Positions 19,009 to 30,763 of a DNA stretch of 64,000 nucleotides are shown here, one piece after another. Positions within the stretch are counted from its first letter, which is position 1; the number at the start of each line of letters is the position of its first letter. Under the pieces are notes generated by a model, which saw only the letters and a list, made by a program, of their open reading frames with translations, was not told where the DNA came from and made no database searches. The translations under genes and the position numbers were made by a program. Origin of the DNA: Mermis nigrescens (taxonomy: Eukaryota > Nematoda > Enoplea > Mermithida > Mermithidae); the NCBI GenBank assembly GCA_036768485.1, contig JAVLUZ010000771.1:1914862-1978861 (forward strand), read 5' to 3'.

Positions 19009-19960
19009 TTGATTATTCACTCTTTATTCGTATAATCCGATCAAAAGAATTCCTGTACATTTTTTTGAATCGACACGGCGTTCTACTTGATACTTTACGA
19101 TATCGACGAGTACAGTACTTTCTATAATTTAAATCAAATTCGCGTAACATGTACATACCGCCGTAATTTATGAAAGTCAAACATGCATTTTACATTTTTA
19201 TGTTTTAAATTAATGTGATTCGCTCACTTTATTTGTTTCTACGATGGCGACACGTATGTCGTTGCATTTCGCCCGACTTTCAAGTTATTATCGTTGCATA
19301 TTATGTCTTTACATCATAATCTTTACTTGTACCTAAGGGAACCGTTAGATATACTCAGATTTCTTTTGTTAAAAATTTCGTCGTGCATTTAAAATCCAGA
19401 AATCTTTAGTTATGCGGCCAAAGCCATATTAAGCATTTTAACTGACTCGGCCCAATTTTCTTATTTAAATAACAAAATCGCCTTAAGAGATAGCAGCATA
19501 GGGAAAAGCTTAAAAATATTTTTTCAATAAGGAAACTTTGAGAGGGGAGTCGTTTGACTGGTAGGGCCCCTAAATTGAACATTAACACGAATCAGCTGAT
19601 CATACATTTATTGATCCGTCTGCAATGGAATGAGGCAATTTAAAAGCATTGTGTTTTTTACCAAGCACGTTCCAAGGGCACTCAAATCGATACTTTAAAA
19701 TTCATAATTTTTAGCATCGGGGCAAAGTTTAAAATCTTAAAACTTTGCAGTATAAAAAGGTAAATTGGAAAGGACGTTTATTCTACGGATCGTTTTTGGG
19801 TGAGCAGACGGTCCACTAGATTTCTCTTGAGAAATTCGTCCGTTTTTTCGTGAATTAACGGGTGAGGTTAATAAATTTTCCTAAAATCTTCACGAGGGGC
19901 CCTGAAAATTCTATGTAAACATCGACAAAGAAAATCAACATCACTTTGATGATTGACATA

Positions 19961-20291
19961 CAGACATGCACAGCATGGGAATTCTGGGGAATGAAACTTA
20001 AAGCGCCTTTTTGACGATGTTCTATCTTTCTAGAGCATAAAAACAATAAAATTTTGAAAAAATCAAAAAGTCAATTAAATTGAAGAAAATATATTCAAAA
20101 CATGAGTGTATGGCGCGAAGGGCCGAAAACTTAACAGTTTTGAGCAAATAAGATAGCTAAGAACGCTAAAAAACACATTTTCTTCGGGTTTTGTGGGAAG
20201 TTTAGAAACTTCCGAAAAATCGTGAATTCTGGGGGGTTGAATATCCTTTTCCAAACACCGCCCCGCCTCCCCGGCCTCAAGGTCATGTATG
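19961..20291 (+). mobile_element. MITE family B
   Basis: Starts CAGACATGCACAGCATGGG and ends AAGGTCATGTATG. The flanks TTGACATA and TCGACATC agree in 6 of 8 positions. It contains the shared hairpin motif in a mutated form (ggcgcgaagggcc). Confidence 0.75.
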
Positions 20292-20505
20292 TCGACATCC
20301 CTGTAAATGCTGTAGGTTTTGTTTGCAGACTCCGAGTTTTCTGCTTTAACATCTTTGTTTTGGATACGCATTGAAGCATTCAAAATGAATTTTTGTATAA
20401 AATTCTTTGTTTGACATTCGATCAATTCATACTTAATGTGTAATAAATCTGGTTGGTTTCTGTGTTGAAAACTCCATTGCTAGCGTTCAATTTCGTCGTC
20501 ACTGC

Positions 20506-20736
20506 CTATAATAGGTCGAAAGACGTTATAGCGTAATATGCATTTACGTCCTTGTTTTTATCTTTTGTAATTTTTCGAAGAATTGAGTGGATCGAAATCA
20601 TGCGCACGGTTCTGTCCTTGGCGGATTTATATCCACGCTTTTCACTTGGTCTTGCGCGTCGTCTTCTTTGTTTTACAATCAGCAGTGGCATTTTTAATGG
20701 ACGTGCTCTAATTGTATTATATTCGTCGATGGTCAT
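20506..20736 (-). other. Unrecognised short open frame in intergenic DNA
   Basis: The frame encodes 76 residues starting MTIDEYNTIRARPLKMPLLI and containing the basic stretch VKQRRRRARPSEKRGYKSAK. No family is recognised and no splice context was seen. It could be chance or a remnant of a mobile element. Confidence 0.2.
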
Positions 20737-21004
20737 CCTGCTTGATGAGACGATTGTATTCCCCCTTACTAATAAAATTAATGGTCAAGTTATCCTGGCA
20801 TTCTGATCATTTTTAGTGATTAATGTATAATGATCACAAATTTTAAATTATAGTGATATTATGAAAGCTTGTCACAAAATGTCAGGAAAGGGTAAAGCCA
20901 ATAAACGGACAGATAACACATATAAGCAAAGGAGTGGAACATTAATGTCTGCTTTACACGTAGTAAACAGTATTTTTATTATGGGTAGAATATCTAGTCT
21001 TTTT

Positions 21005-21145
21005 CACATAAGTTTGGGCATAAATTTTAAGAATTTGTCGAAAGTAAGCTGACGGATTACGATCATTATATATCAAATCAATGCTATAATCGCAATCTGT
21101 CAGCTTATTGTCGGACAGTTTTTAAAATTTATGCCCAAGCTTGTG
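21005..21145. mobile_element. Palindromic foldback MITE, family H
   Basis: The arms CACATAAGTTTGGGCATAAA and its complement TTTATGCCCAAGCTTGTG enclose further matching sequence (about 55 bp per arm). A second copy is at 32204-32347 (CACACAAGTTTGGGCATAAA ...). No convincing target duplication was found. Confidence 0.8.
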
Positions 21146-21536
21146 AGAAACAGTACAATAAAGTATATTTTACAAAACTGTGCACCAGAGCACAGGGTCA
21201 ATCAGAGTCAAGTGACTTGATCCTGGGTGCTACACAATCCAGCGACACCGCAGAAGAAAGCGGACCAACCCCGCAAGAATTTTGAAAATTTTCTGGGAAA
21301 AATAAAAATGAAAGCCGAAAATGGATAAAAACTGACTATTTCCTTCAACTTGAAACTGACCAGAAAAATGCAATAGCATAGAACGCTATTCTAGCATTCA
21401 ACCCTCGCACTACTAACGGTAAATACGGGGAAAATTATGGTTTGAAGAAATCGACATATTTTCCTTTCTATTGGTTAGAAATCATTAAAAAATATCTTGT
21501 CAGAAGCGCAAGTTGATACTGTTGCAAATGTAAGCA

Positions 21537-21678
21537 TTCCACTACACAAACAAATTAGACTTTACATATGCATTGTTCATTCTCTTTAGCTAAATACAGC
21601 TCGTTGTAAGTGTACAAGGCGGAGCTTGCTCACGCCCAAACAGCGTTAGTTAGGTACATAACTCAGTGTTCATTCAAG
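21537..21678. repeat. DIRS left inverted terminal repeat
   Basis: From TTCCACTACACAAACAAATT to GTTCATTCAAGC; complementary to 26314-26455. Confidence 0.9.
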
Positions 21679-22465
21679 CTCGCTTGGTGTAAGCCGTTTA
21701 TTGCTACAGTATGTCTAGCGTTGCTACTAGCAATGTAGCAATGTTTCTCACGCTAATCTCGACTCGTTCGCAGATAGTTAACTTATCGAAACCTTCGAAA
21801 TCTTCGCACTCATGGGATTAACGTTATCCTATTGTTTCTTGCGATGATGAATCGAGAAAATGTATAGAAACGGAACTAATTAGACTCGACTGCTTCGACT
21901 AAGTCTGCCGGTCAGAACTCTCAAAACAAACGAGACGGTTCTGAGCAGAGTCAACGTTTGAGCCCTGTTGGCTCACACCGTTCTTCGATCTCCACGGAAA
22001 TTCGTACAGAAAATGTAATTCGATCAGCTCTTCTCGTAGCTCCGATCTGACGTCTTTGGGAGCCTATGCTCCATCGGCTTATCGTTCTACCACAGTAGTT
22101 CCCGAGTTTGGCGATAAAAAGGCAGAAGCACACTTTGTTTCTATCGACAAAGTTGATTGTCACGAGTGAATTCGCTGGCTCTTTTGAAGATTCGAAAAAT
22201 CGCTTCGAGCGATACAACAAAATTCCGATTCCTGAGTGCCAGAGCGCAGTGGCACCAGCCGTTGATGACGAGATTCGCTTAGTGCTCTAGAGCCAAAATA
22301 AATGGACGGCTCGCAAAGATGAACGGCCGCGATCGTTCAATCAGGGAATTTTAGAAGGGATGTATCCTCTGGCCTCGTTACTCACGAGATCGAGAAAAAC
22401 AATTGTGACATAGAGTACGTCGGAAAAGCTGTTCGACACAGCTTAATTTTAACTGAAATCTACTA

Positions 22466-24647
22466 GTGCCACACGATGAAGTGGTCAAACGTTCTACCGA
22501 CTCGAATTTCAAACTCGGGCCGCCACCACTTTTTGGCGACTTATTATGTGGCCGACTGAAAGATCGTGGTCGTAAAGACCGATCATTAGCTAATGCCGTC
22601 GAGAATTTGACAAAGCGTCGAAATTTTCGTGCTACATCGACCTTTCGACCCCCGTACAAACGAAAATCACCTGATCGGGACATTTTCAGTTATAATAGTG
22701 ATGTTATTGACTTTGATTTGTTTCCGGTCGATCGTAATCACCTAGGGGGCCGTCTAAAATATGTTAAATCAAATTGGCTCAAAATAACATCAGATCCCTG
22801 GATTTTGCAAACTATTTCGGGCTATGAAATCGAATTTGATTCCTTACCTCCTTTTCAGGAGCTGGCTCCCACACCGATTAAATTTCCAATATTAGAAACG
22901 GAGGAGATTCAAAAAGAAATTAATGCACTGTTAGAAAAGAAAGCGATCTCTCGAGTTTCAGATGGGAAAGATAGTTGGATTTCCCGAATTATTTTTCACA
23001 GCCATGAAAACAGGAGGCTTGTGACCACACATGGGCGTGGGGAGGTTTGGGGGTGTGCACCCCCCAGAAGTTGAAATACCCCCCAGAAATCAAAATACCC
23101 CCCCAGAAAAATTTTTTTTGCTTTTTTAGCAATTTTTTGATGCCATTGGATAGAGCTTGATGAGAAACGTCGAAAAATGGTGTTTTTCCGCCATACCACC
23201 ATTTTTAAGGCCATTTTTGACCTTTAAAAATTTTTTCACCCCCCCTCCAGAAATTTTTTCACCCCCCCCCCAGAATTTTGGTGCTGCCCACCTATGCTTA
23301 TGACCAGTTATAAACTTACGCCCATTAAATCAATGTATTAAATACGAACATTTTAAAATGGAAACTATAATTGTCATTAAAGATATTTTACGCAGAAGCG
23401 ATTTCATGGCGAAACTCGATTTAAAAGATGCGTATTTTGCGATTCCTATAATCGAAAAACATCAAAAGTTCTTCTGTTTTGAATGGGCAAACGTCATTTA
23501 CTCATTTACCCGTATGCCCTTTGGTCTTTCTTCGGCCCCCGCGTATTTACTAAATTATTGAAACCCTTCAGTGCTATAGCCAGACATGTAGGCTTACGTT
23601 TCATCATTTATTTAGACGATATTTTGCTACTCAATCAAACACAGGATGGCCTTCAGCATGATTTAGGCCTTTTGCGATTTATTTTACGAAATCTTGGCCT
23701 CGTTATTAACGAGGAAAAGTCGATTACTGAGCCCACACAGGCTATCACGTTTCTCGGTTTCTCCGTAGACTCATCTTCAATGCAGTTTTACGTTCCCGAA
23801 GAAAGAATAAGCAAAATAATTAACATATCTAACGTATGCTTACGGGCGAATTTCGTTATAGCGAGAGACTTGGCCACACTTTTAGGCCATTTCACTTCAG
23901 TCAGTCAAGCAATAATTCAGGCTCATTTATTTAGCTGCCATCTCCAACTGTGTTTGATAGGTATCATTCAAAATCATAGGTCTTATAGCGCGCCTTGCAT
24001 TCTTTCAGCGAACGCGAAAAGTGAATTAATTATGTGGGTAAAACAACTAAGAAATTGGAACGGTCGTGATATCGTACCCCCTGACAGAAGTCTAACTATT
24101 CTTTCGGACGCATCCAATACGGGATGGGGTGCTTACTGCAATAATGAGTCTGCATCTGGAATCTGGAAAACAGACGAACTACCCTTGCATATTAATTGTA
24201 AAGAACTATTAGCAGCATTTTTTGCTTTAAAAATATTTACGAAAAATTGCTTCAAAACAACTGTCTCTCTTATCTTGGATAATTCTGTTTCCATAGCTTA
24301 TTCAAATAAAATGGGTGGCACGAAAAACACCTTTTTATGCGATACTGCAGTGCGGATTTGAAGCTGGTGTCTCGATAGGCAGGTTAATCTGCAAGCACAT
24401 TTTTTTGCCCGGTTGCCAAAACTTACGAGTGGATGAGGCCTCGCGCGCACACTCTGATAGCTCTAACTGGAAACTTAATTCTTTAATATTTGATAATTTA
24501 CAACGAGAGATGGGTTCACTAAGAATCTATCTATTTTCAGACCGAAGCAACGCTCAGTTGCCAAAATTCGTCTCTTGGCGCCCCGACCCAGACGCTCAGT
24601 TCGTCGATGCGTTCAGTTTTTCATGGGAAAACATACTATAGGGCTGT
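22466..24647 (+). pseudogene. DIRS reverse transcriptase / RNase H, interrupted
   Basis: The N-terminal part has GGRLKYVKSNWLKITSDPWI and EEIQKEINALLEKKAISRV, typical of DIRS polyproteins upstream of the RT. After the MITE insertion (23026-23296) the RT continues FMAKLDLKDAYFAIPI (catalytic Asp of motif A), RMPFGLSSAP (motif B) and IIYLDDILLL (YLDD catalytic centre). RNase H follows with ILSDASNTGWGAY (Asp), INCKELLAAF (Glu) and LILDNSVSIAY (Asp), then the conserved end PDPDAQFVDAFSFSWENI. Frame changes near 23550 and 24350 and the MITE disable it. A separate GAG-like frame upstream (21950-22290) is poorly conserved. Confidence 0.88.
23026..23296 (+). mobile_element. MITE family A inserted in the DIRS reverse transcriptase
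   Basis: CACACATGGGC ... GCCCACCTATG, 271 bp, flanked by CTTGTGAC (23018-23025) and CTTATGAC (23297-23304), one mismatch. Confidence 0.9.
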
Positions 24648-24704
24648 ACGCGTTTCCACCATTCTGCATGGTGTCACGCTTCTGCGCAAAATCTGCGCGG
24701 AAAG

Positions 24705-25841
24705 GTGCGATCTGCTAATAATCGTTCCTGTGTGGCCAACTCAACCATGGTGGCCCCTACTGTTGTCCCTAGCGGTCAAAAATCCCATCCTCATTCCACA
24801 TCACAAAAAAATTCTAGAGAGCTCAACAGGCCAATCTCATCTGCTCATAAGCAACGGCAGCCTAAGATTATCAGCCTGGAAAGTATCGGGCAAGCATGGT
24901 CGGCCCGAGGATTATCAAGGTCAGCTTTCAACCTTGTTTCACAATCTTGGGCACCAGGTACCAAAAAGCACTACAATACGGCCATCAAAAAATGGCATAG
25001 CTGGTGTACTGAGCGGAAAATTAATCCGCTTCGCGCATCTATAGTAGATGTAGGTAACTTCCTTGCCGACCTATATAATTTAGGGTATAAATATCGAACC
25101 TTTTCAGGAACGCGAAGCGCTGTGTGTGCATTTTTTCGCGAATTTTACGAAACTTTCAATAGTTATCATCTTTTACCACGCGTCATGAAAGGTATTTTTC
25201 GTGCTGACCTTCCTCTACTTCTCTATGCTGACACTTGGGACGTTGACATAATAATAAATTTCTGAAAGGATTATATCTCGATGAAGCTGATTTTAGTCAC
25301 GTAATGAACCGAAAATTACTATCGTTTAAAACCGTTATGTTGTTGGCCTTGTGTAGCCCCCAAACGTGTTCTGGGTTTTCAACATTAGATGTTAATTATA
25401 TGCCAATTTTCGATAATTATATTTCGTTTACGGTACCCGATATGACTAAAACTCGTCATTTTGGTCCTCCGCTTATGCTGCATGCAAGTCTTTCATTTCT
25501 CCAAAAAAAGCGTCTGCCCGTATCATCATATACTTTTGTATTTAAATATGACTGAAATTTATCGATCCACAAAAACAAACTTGTTTCTATCTTTCATCAA
25601 ACCATATAACGGAATGAAAACGACATCGGTTTCAAGATGGGTTCAAGAAACACTTAAACTAGCAGGAATTGATTGCGATAAATTTAAGGCCCACTCCGTT
25701 CGATCAGCTTCTTCTTCAAAAGCCGCAAAAAGCGGGCTGAGTATTTCAGATATTTTGAAAAATGCTAACTGGTCTCACAAATCTATTTTTTTAAAATTTT
25801 ATAATCGAAATATTGAAGATAATTCCAAATATGCATGCTAA
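24705..25841 (+). pseudogene. DIRS tyrosine recombinase, frameshifted
   Basis: The N-terminal, DNA-binding part reads AWSARGLSRSAFNLVSQSWA PGTKKHYNTAIKKWHSWCTE and GTRSAVCAFFREFYETFNSY. The C-terminal part has the catalytic HSVR (KAHSVRSASSSKAAKSGLS), a Trp-Ser-His (NANWSHKSIFLKFYNR) and the nucleophile Tyr. The first catalytic Arg is not visible: the expected place reads SPQTCSGFSTLDV. At least two frame changes (near 25265 and 25550) break the gene. It would have integrated the circular DNA. Confidence 0.85.
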
Positions 25842-25879
25842 TGTCGTCCTCTCACAAAAAGTATGCAAACGCTTTGAAC

Positions 25880-25993
25880 ATGCATATGTAAAGTCTAATT
25901 TGTTTGTGTAGTGGAATATAAGATTTTGCTAAGCCATATTGGCTGACGTGAAATCTATATTCCACTAACAAACAAATTAGACCTTATATATGC
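25880..25993. repeat. DIRS internal complementary region
   Basis: The first part (to about 25920) is complementary to the element's left end, and the rest to its right end including the 40-bp extension. Such a region is thought to template repair of the ends when the circular intermediate forms. Confidence 0.85.
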
Positions 25994-26313
25994 CCACCCT
26001 CCCGTTACCCAAAATTTTATCACATTCCTTACAAGAAAGCCTCAAGGACGCGGCAGGAAATTCAACCAGACGCGAGGTCGTCGCAACAATCGCGGTTTTT
26101 TGGAAATACAACCCAACGAAGGCTAGAGGGACTTAAGACAAGTTGATCATGCTCAACTCTCACTCATCGACCGGGATCTGTTTTTTTCTTTCGCGCACTG
26201 TATATTACTTAGTCTCAGTATTTCGTTTTAGATCCCCTTTATGCGCTTATCTTGTAACACGTTCGCACGCGATAAATCAAATTCTTTTGATCACTTCTTC
26301 TTGCACTTTACTC

Positions 26314-26455
26314 GCTTTCATGAACACTGAGTTATGTACCTAACTAACGCTGTTTGGGCGTGAGCAAGCTCCGCCTTATACGCTTACAACGAGCTGTATT
26401 TAGCTAAAGAGAATGAACAATGCATATGTAAAGTCTAATTTGTTTGTTAGTGGAA
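26314..26455. repeat. DIRS right inverted terminal repeat
   Basis: From GCTTTCATGAACACTGAG to TTGTTTGTTAGTGGAA. A further 40 bp (26456-26495) is unique to the right end and is also represented in the internal complementary region. Confidence 0.9.
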
Positions 26456-27400
26456 TATAGATTTCACGTCAGCCAATATGGCTTAGCAAATCTTATATTT
26501 TGAGCTACCACGGTATAATGCTGCGGGTAAAAAATCATTTTGAAGTCCGATGCCGAAATTTAAATTTTTTGTTGTTTTCTTCATCTTTTGATGGAAATTC
26601 TTACATATACGACTTACACATGCTTTTTTAAAATGAGATTCGCGGTCTATTTATCTGTACAATAATTTATTATAGTTGAAATTTGAAGATGGTAGATATT
26701 TTTTAAGAAAGGTATATGATGGCGCATGCGCTCACAGGAGTTCAAAAATTAATTTTTTTAATTTTCTTTTGTGAAAGTCATTTTTTCTGGTCAAACTTCT
26801 GTATTTTTACTAGGATTAGGCTTAGATTTATGTAGGTGGTAGTCAAGGATGAAAAATCCCAGATTTTAATATTTAAATTTGGGTTTTGTGGGTTTTGGGT
26901 TTTTTTCAATTTTACTGGGGTTTTATTGGGTTTTTTTATGGAAATGACAGTTAGAGCTACATACAGTAACTAGGAATACTTCCAACAGCTGCAGGACACG
27001 AAACAAAGAAAATAAAATAAATTTTCATTCAGTCTATGTGGGGGGGGGGTAAAATTTACCCCCACTAGTTATATAGCATATGTAGCATATTTTTGCCAAA
27101 TTTCCATATTTTTGGGCTCCATATCAATTTTGTTTACTGTTTCGATGTAAAAACATTGTTTGCTCTTGTACATACTATATTTATTCATAGCTAACACTAT
27201 GAAGAACATCTATTACATAAAAATCATGATCAGGTTACTTTGTACCATGATTAGTAGTGCGAGGGTACCAAGTTTTGAGGTCATTTTGGCCCAAAAAAGC
27301 TTAATTCCCACCTCCAGATCGACTATGATCTGCATCATTGGTCAAACCACATATTACTGAAGCAAAAAGTTTTCGGCTTAAGCCCGGTTCAGAAGTAAAA

Positions 27401-27597
27401 ATCGGCGATATCGCCGACATCGCCGGCACTTTTTCCCGGTTCAGAAGCGCCCCGATTCTCCCGATTTTTAGTCGGCGATATCGCCGACTTTCCCGATTTT
27501 TGTCGGCGATATCGCCGACTTTCCCGATTTTTGTCGGCGATGTCGCCGACTAAAATCGTAAGAATATGAACCCATCCTATTTTTCTACGATATCGCC
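27401..27597. repeat. Array of the palindrome GTCGGCGATATCGCCGAC (left block)
   Basis: Three to four copies of a ~31-bp unit, consisting of the 18-bp perfect palindrome plus TTTCCCGATTTTT. A matching block lies at 29148-29375; together they may bound one element of about 2 kb. Confidence 0.85.
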
Positions 27598-27956
27598 GAT
27601 TTTTGGTGCATTGAAGTATGCGCTAGGTATGCTGTTGTCTACTTAAGCACGTAGCTGTTCATGTAGATCATCAGGTACCACCAATCTAGGTGCCTGACTA
27701 CATAACAAACCCTACTAATTAACACATGTTATGTACGTACTTTTAGCTGCGCTTACTATCTTACGTCATGAATTTTAATTAGCTGAGATACTCAACTGAC
27801 TTTTCTGCACACATCTTGACACTTTGTGCTATTACATATTTCTATTTACGCACGTACCTACAAGTCCAATGGGGCCAAAATGCCAAAAATCGCATTAAAC
27901 ATTGAATTCCGAGGTCCATTGATTTTTAGGGGACTTTCAGATTCTGGGGCTCAGAG

Positions 27957-28211
27957 CATACGTGGGCAGCACGAAAATTCTGGGGGAATGTAAAAATTTT
28001 TAAAAGGTCAAAAAATGATCTTAAGAATGGTGGTAGGGCGAAAAAGCACCATTTTTCGATAATTCTCATCGAGCGCTATCCATTAGCATCAAAAAATCGC
28101 GAAAAATGCTAAAAATTCGAAAATCGATTTCTGGGAGGTATTCTGGTTTTCATGTTGTGTATTTTGTCTTCTGGGGTGTGCATACACCCAGACCCCCCAC
28201 GCCCACGTGTG
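27957..28211 (+). mobile_element. MITE family A with perfect duplication GCTCAGAG
   Basis: CATACGTGGGCAGCACG ... CGCCCACGTGTG, 255 bp; GCTCAGAG at 27949-27956 and 28212-28219. Confidence 0.92.
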
Positions 28212-28460
28212 GCTCAGAGCCTCCAAACCATAGATGCACAGCATGGTCAATCTGGGGGTCAGCCGGTACCATAAGGTCGAAATTTTTTCGGTTTTTAAGG
28301 CCAAAAACGACTGAAAAAGTGCTATAAAAGTCAAAGTAGCGCCAATTCTACCACAATTCATGATAAAGAACGAAATTCAGACATTTGTGAAAAATTACGA
28401 TTTTTATCACCTTTTGTCCTTATTTCTGCCTATTTTTCCAGAAAATTTCTGACTTGGTCG

Positions 28461-28569
28461 CAGACATGCACAGTAAAAAATTTCTTGGGGGAGGGGTGGA
28501 AAGCAAAATTTTTTTCTGAAGTCCCTTTTTGGGCTAAAAACAAAGGGTACGCGTTAAAAATTATGTATG
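28461..28569 (+). mobile_element. MITE family B, internally deleted
   Basis: Begins CAGACATGCACAG and ends ATTATGTATG but is only 109 bp, the central part with the hairpin being absent. Flanks do not match. Confidence 0.55.
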
Positions 28570-29147
28570 TACTGTAAAGGGAACGGTTTCGTATTCTTGC
28601 ACTTATTCGTCGCACCTTCATTTCTACGCATATTTTGGCACATATTGGATATTAGACCGTGGCCACAGCTCGTCTCAATAGGGACGTTAGCAATTGGCAG
28701 TAGGCGAAGGAACCGCTGGCCTTTGTTTTGTGTGAATAATGATCTTTTATTCGTACACGTATAATATGTCTTAGTGCACTTGTTAGGCACAACAGTAATA
28801 GGACGGGTTTTCGTCCGGCCGTTTTAGTACCTACTTTATCTCACGTCTGCATACTGTATGCATTACCACTTTTCGACAATACACGCACAGCAACTTACTC
28901 AGCTGTAGCAAGCATATGTATTAATAGTCTGTAGAGAAGTTGATTAGTTGAGCTGAACGCCTGAAACTTACTTAAAAACGACGGGTGGCCTTATCCCACC
29001 TACGATAGAAATTAGCAAGTCGCTTAGCTTAAATCAGAAGCGAATATAATTTGTTTCTGGGCGGTTTTAATACGTTCTAAACGCAGCTTAAAGGGAATAT
29101 TACGATTAGCGTTCCGAGTTTCCGAGTACAATTCGTAACAGTACCTA

Positions 29148-29375
29148 TTGCCGACTTTCCCGATTTTAGTCGGTTTGTGATCTGTTGTGCTGGTCATTAT
29201 GTATGTATCTATTGCCGACTTCTCCGATTTCAGTCGGCGATATCGCCGACTTTCCCGATTTTTGTCGGCGATATCCCCGATTCTTACGATTTTCCCGATT
29301 TTCAGTCGGCGATATCGCTGACTTTCCCGACTTTTGTCGGCGATATTGCCGACTTTCCCGATTTTTGTCGTCGAA
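29148..29375. repeat. Array of the palindrome GTCGGCGATATCGCCGAC (right block)
   Basis: Five to six degenerate copies of the same unit as at 27401-27597. Between the blocks lie MITE A (27957-28211), Q-like and B fragments, and intergenic sequence. Confidence 0.85.
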
Positions 29376-29433
29376 TAGCCTACGATATTCAAAGTGAACT
29401 CACCACGCAAGGTTTGAAGATCAACTAACTAGA

Positions 29434-30029
29434 AAAGGAATTGCGTCTTCAACGACAGTAGGTAAGCCCCGAAGGTAACAACCACAATTATTTACAGATC
29501 GTCCATCCGTCTATTTTATTTTTGGAACCCCAGCAAGAATTATCGCAAGCGAGCAAAGCTTTGGCAGGAAGTGTTAGGATTTTGGCAACCCAATGACGAA
29601 TTTGCGCTACGCATGGTATGCACACCTGGGCGTGGGGGGTTTGGGGTATGCACCCCCCAGAAACCAAAATACCCCCCCAGAATTCAATTTTTGAAATTTT
29701 TTTTTGTTTTTTTCGCAATTTTTTGATGCCAATGGATAGTGCTTGATGAGAAACGTCGAAAAATGGTGTTTTTATCGCCACACCACCATTTTTAAGGCCA
29801 TTTTTTGACCTTCAAAAAATCTTGCACCCCCCAGAATTTTCTTGCTGCCCACGTATGATGGTATGTATCCAATGGAGTAAGTTAAGAATATGGTACTTTC
29901 AGGATACTATGAAATAAACTTCAGAAGAGCGGATTTTTTCGCTCAGTATTTAGAACATGTTGAAAGAAAGCGCGGAAAAAAATATTCATCCGTCTATGAT
30001 CAATATTACAAAACCTATGGGTTTCGTTA
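29434..30029 (+). pseudogene. Candidate unrecognised coding remnant interrupted by MITE A
   Basis: Possible exons are 29434-29461, 29498-29888 (less the MITE) and 29910-30029. Spliced without the MITE they read KRNCVFNDSR, SSIRLFYFWNPSKNYRKRAK LWQEVLGFWQPNDEFALRM, VCIQW, and YYEINFRRADFFAQYLEHVE RKRGKKYSSVYDQYYKTYGF R with a stop. The implied introns are very short (36 and 26 bases), and another frame is also open across part of the region. No family is recognised. It could be the end of a broken host gene, transposon-derived, or chance. Confidence 0.3.
29621..29857 (+). mobile_element. MITE family A with perfect duplication ATGGTATG
   Basis: CACACCTGGGC ... GCCCACGTATG, 237 bp; ATGGTATG at 29613-29620 and 29858-29865. 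The target lies inside a candidate exon. Confidence 0.93.
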
Positions 30030-30133
30030 ATTAGCCTCTTCTTGACTTACGCAAGCATCTACTCGACCTAAGTATTTGAAGATTCAAACAGCTGAATGCA
30101 GAATCACATGTAGATACCCAATTTACGTCGATA

Positions 30134-30254
30134 CAAGCATCTATACATCGACCTAACCATCTATACATCTACCAAAGCATCTATACATCGACCTAAGCAT
30201 CTATACATCGACCTAAGCATCTATACATCGACCTAAGCATCTATACATTGACCT
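30134..30254. repeat. 20-bp tandem repeat
   Basis: About six units of AAGCATCTATACATCGACCT; units at the left edge are degenerate (aaccatctatacatctacca), the central ones identical. Confidence 0.93.
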
Positions 30255-30304
30255 GAGCGGGAGCGACCTCGACCCAAGCAGCTTAAAACACCTTTTCAGA
30301 TATA

Positions 30305-30321
30305 CTAAGCCTAAGCCTAAG
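30305..30321. repeat. Interstitial nematode-type telomere repeat
   Basis: CTAAGCCTAAGCCTAAG is nearly three units of GCCTAA, the complement of TTAGGC. Confidence 0.65.
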
Positions 30322-30481
30322 AATATTAGAAGCAAAAACTTAGATTTTCCTATATCTTATCAAGTAAAACCGAAAAAACATGCAAAAAAAAGAAAATTTT
30401 TTCGAAGTTTTTTCAAAATTTCAAACTGCTTTCCGTGCCTTTTTCTTTTTTCTCCTTCATTGCTTTGCTTCCTTCCATATT

Positions 30482-30763
30482 TCAGCCCATATCATTCATT
30501 TCTGACAAATGTGTAAGTCCTTGGATCGAGCCGTTTAATCGTCCCTCCCAACACTCAAATCGACAGTTGCCTGCAACTTTGCAAGTATGGCTCAGATTTT
30601 CACCAAATTTTTTTCCGCGCTTCAATTTATCATGTTCTACCAGTTTGGCACAAACATTTTGGCATTCGTATTCGTTTTGCTCCTTTTCTAAAAGTACCAT
30701 ATTCTTAACTTTAGCCGTATCCAATATTCGGCGAATGTGATTACACCTATCCCACTTTCTCCA
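30482..30763 (-). other. Unrecognised Cys-rich open frame, possible exon
   Basis: On the minus strand: WRKWDRCNHIRRILDTAKVK NMVLLEKEQNEYECQNVCAK LVEHDKLKRGKKFGENLSHT CKVAGNCRFECWEGRLNGSI and on to a stop. Seven Cys and mixed charged residues make it look more protein-like than the complementary frame. No domain or reliable splice sites can be assigned. Confidence 0.25.

Larger units (their letters stand above)
21537..26495 (+). mobile_element. DIRS-type tyrosine-recombinase retrotransposon, decayed
   Basis: The element is about 4.96 kb, with inverted terminal repeats of about 142 bp (21537-21678 and 26314-26455; CACGCCCAAACAGCG against CGCTGTTTGGGCGTG). An internal complementary region at 25880-25993 contains the complements of both outer ends joined head to tail. 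That arrangement is the hallmark of DIRS-1-like elements, which replicate through a circle and integrate by tyrosine recombinase without a target duplication. It encodes an RT/RNase H and a recombinase, both interrupted by frameshifts. A family-A MITE sits inside the RT gene. Confidence 0.92.
21401..27266. mobile_element. Terminal-inverted-repeat element split by a DIRS retrotransposon
   Basis: ACCCTCGCACTACTAA at 21401 recurs inverted at 27251-27266. Outside these ends, the left and right halves of a family-Q MITE meet with almost no missing sequence, so the whole 5.9 kb is an insertion into Q. The join is compatible with a TA-type duplication after one base of decay, but this is uncertain. 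No transposase was recognised in the non-DIRS part (21418-21536 and 26496-27250). Confidence 0.62.

Noticed and set aside
30134..30254. CRISPR-like array
   Set aside because: The 20-bp units are directly adjacent with no unique spacers, and the sequence is eukaryotic.
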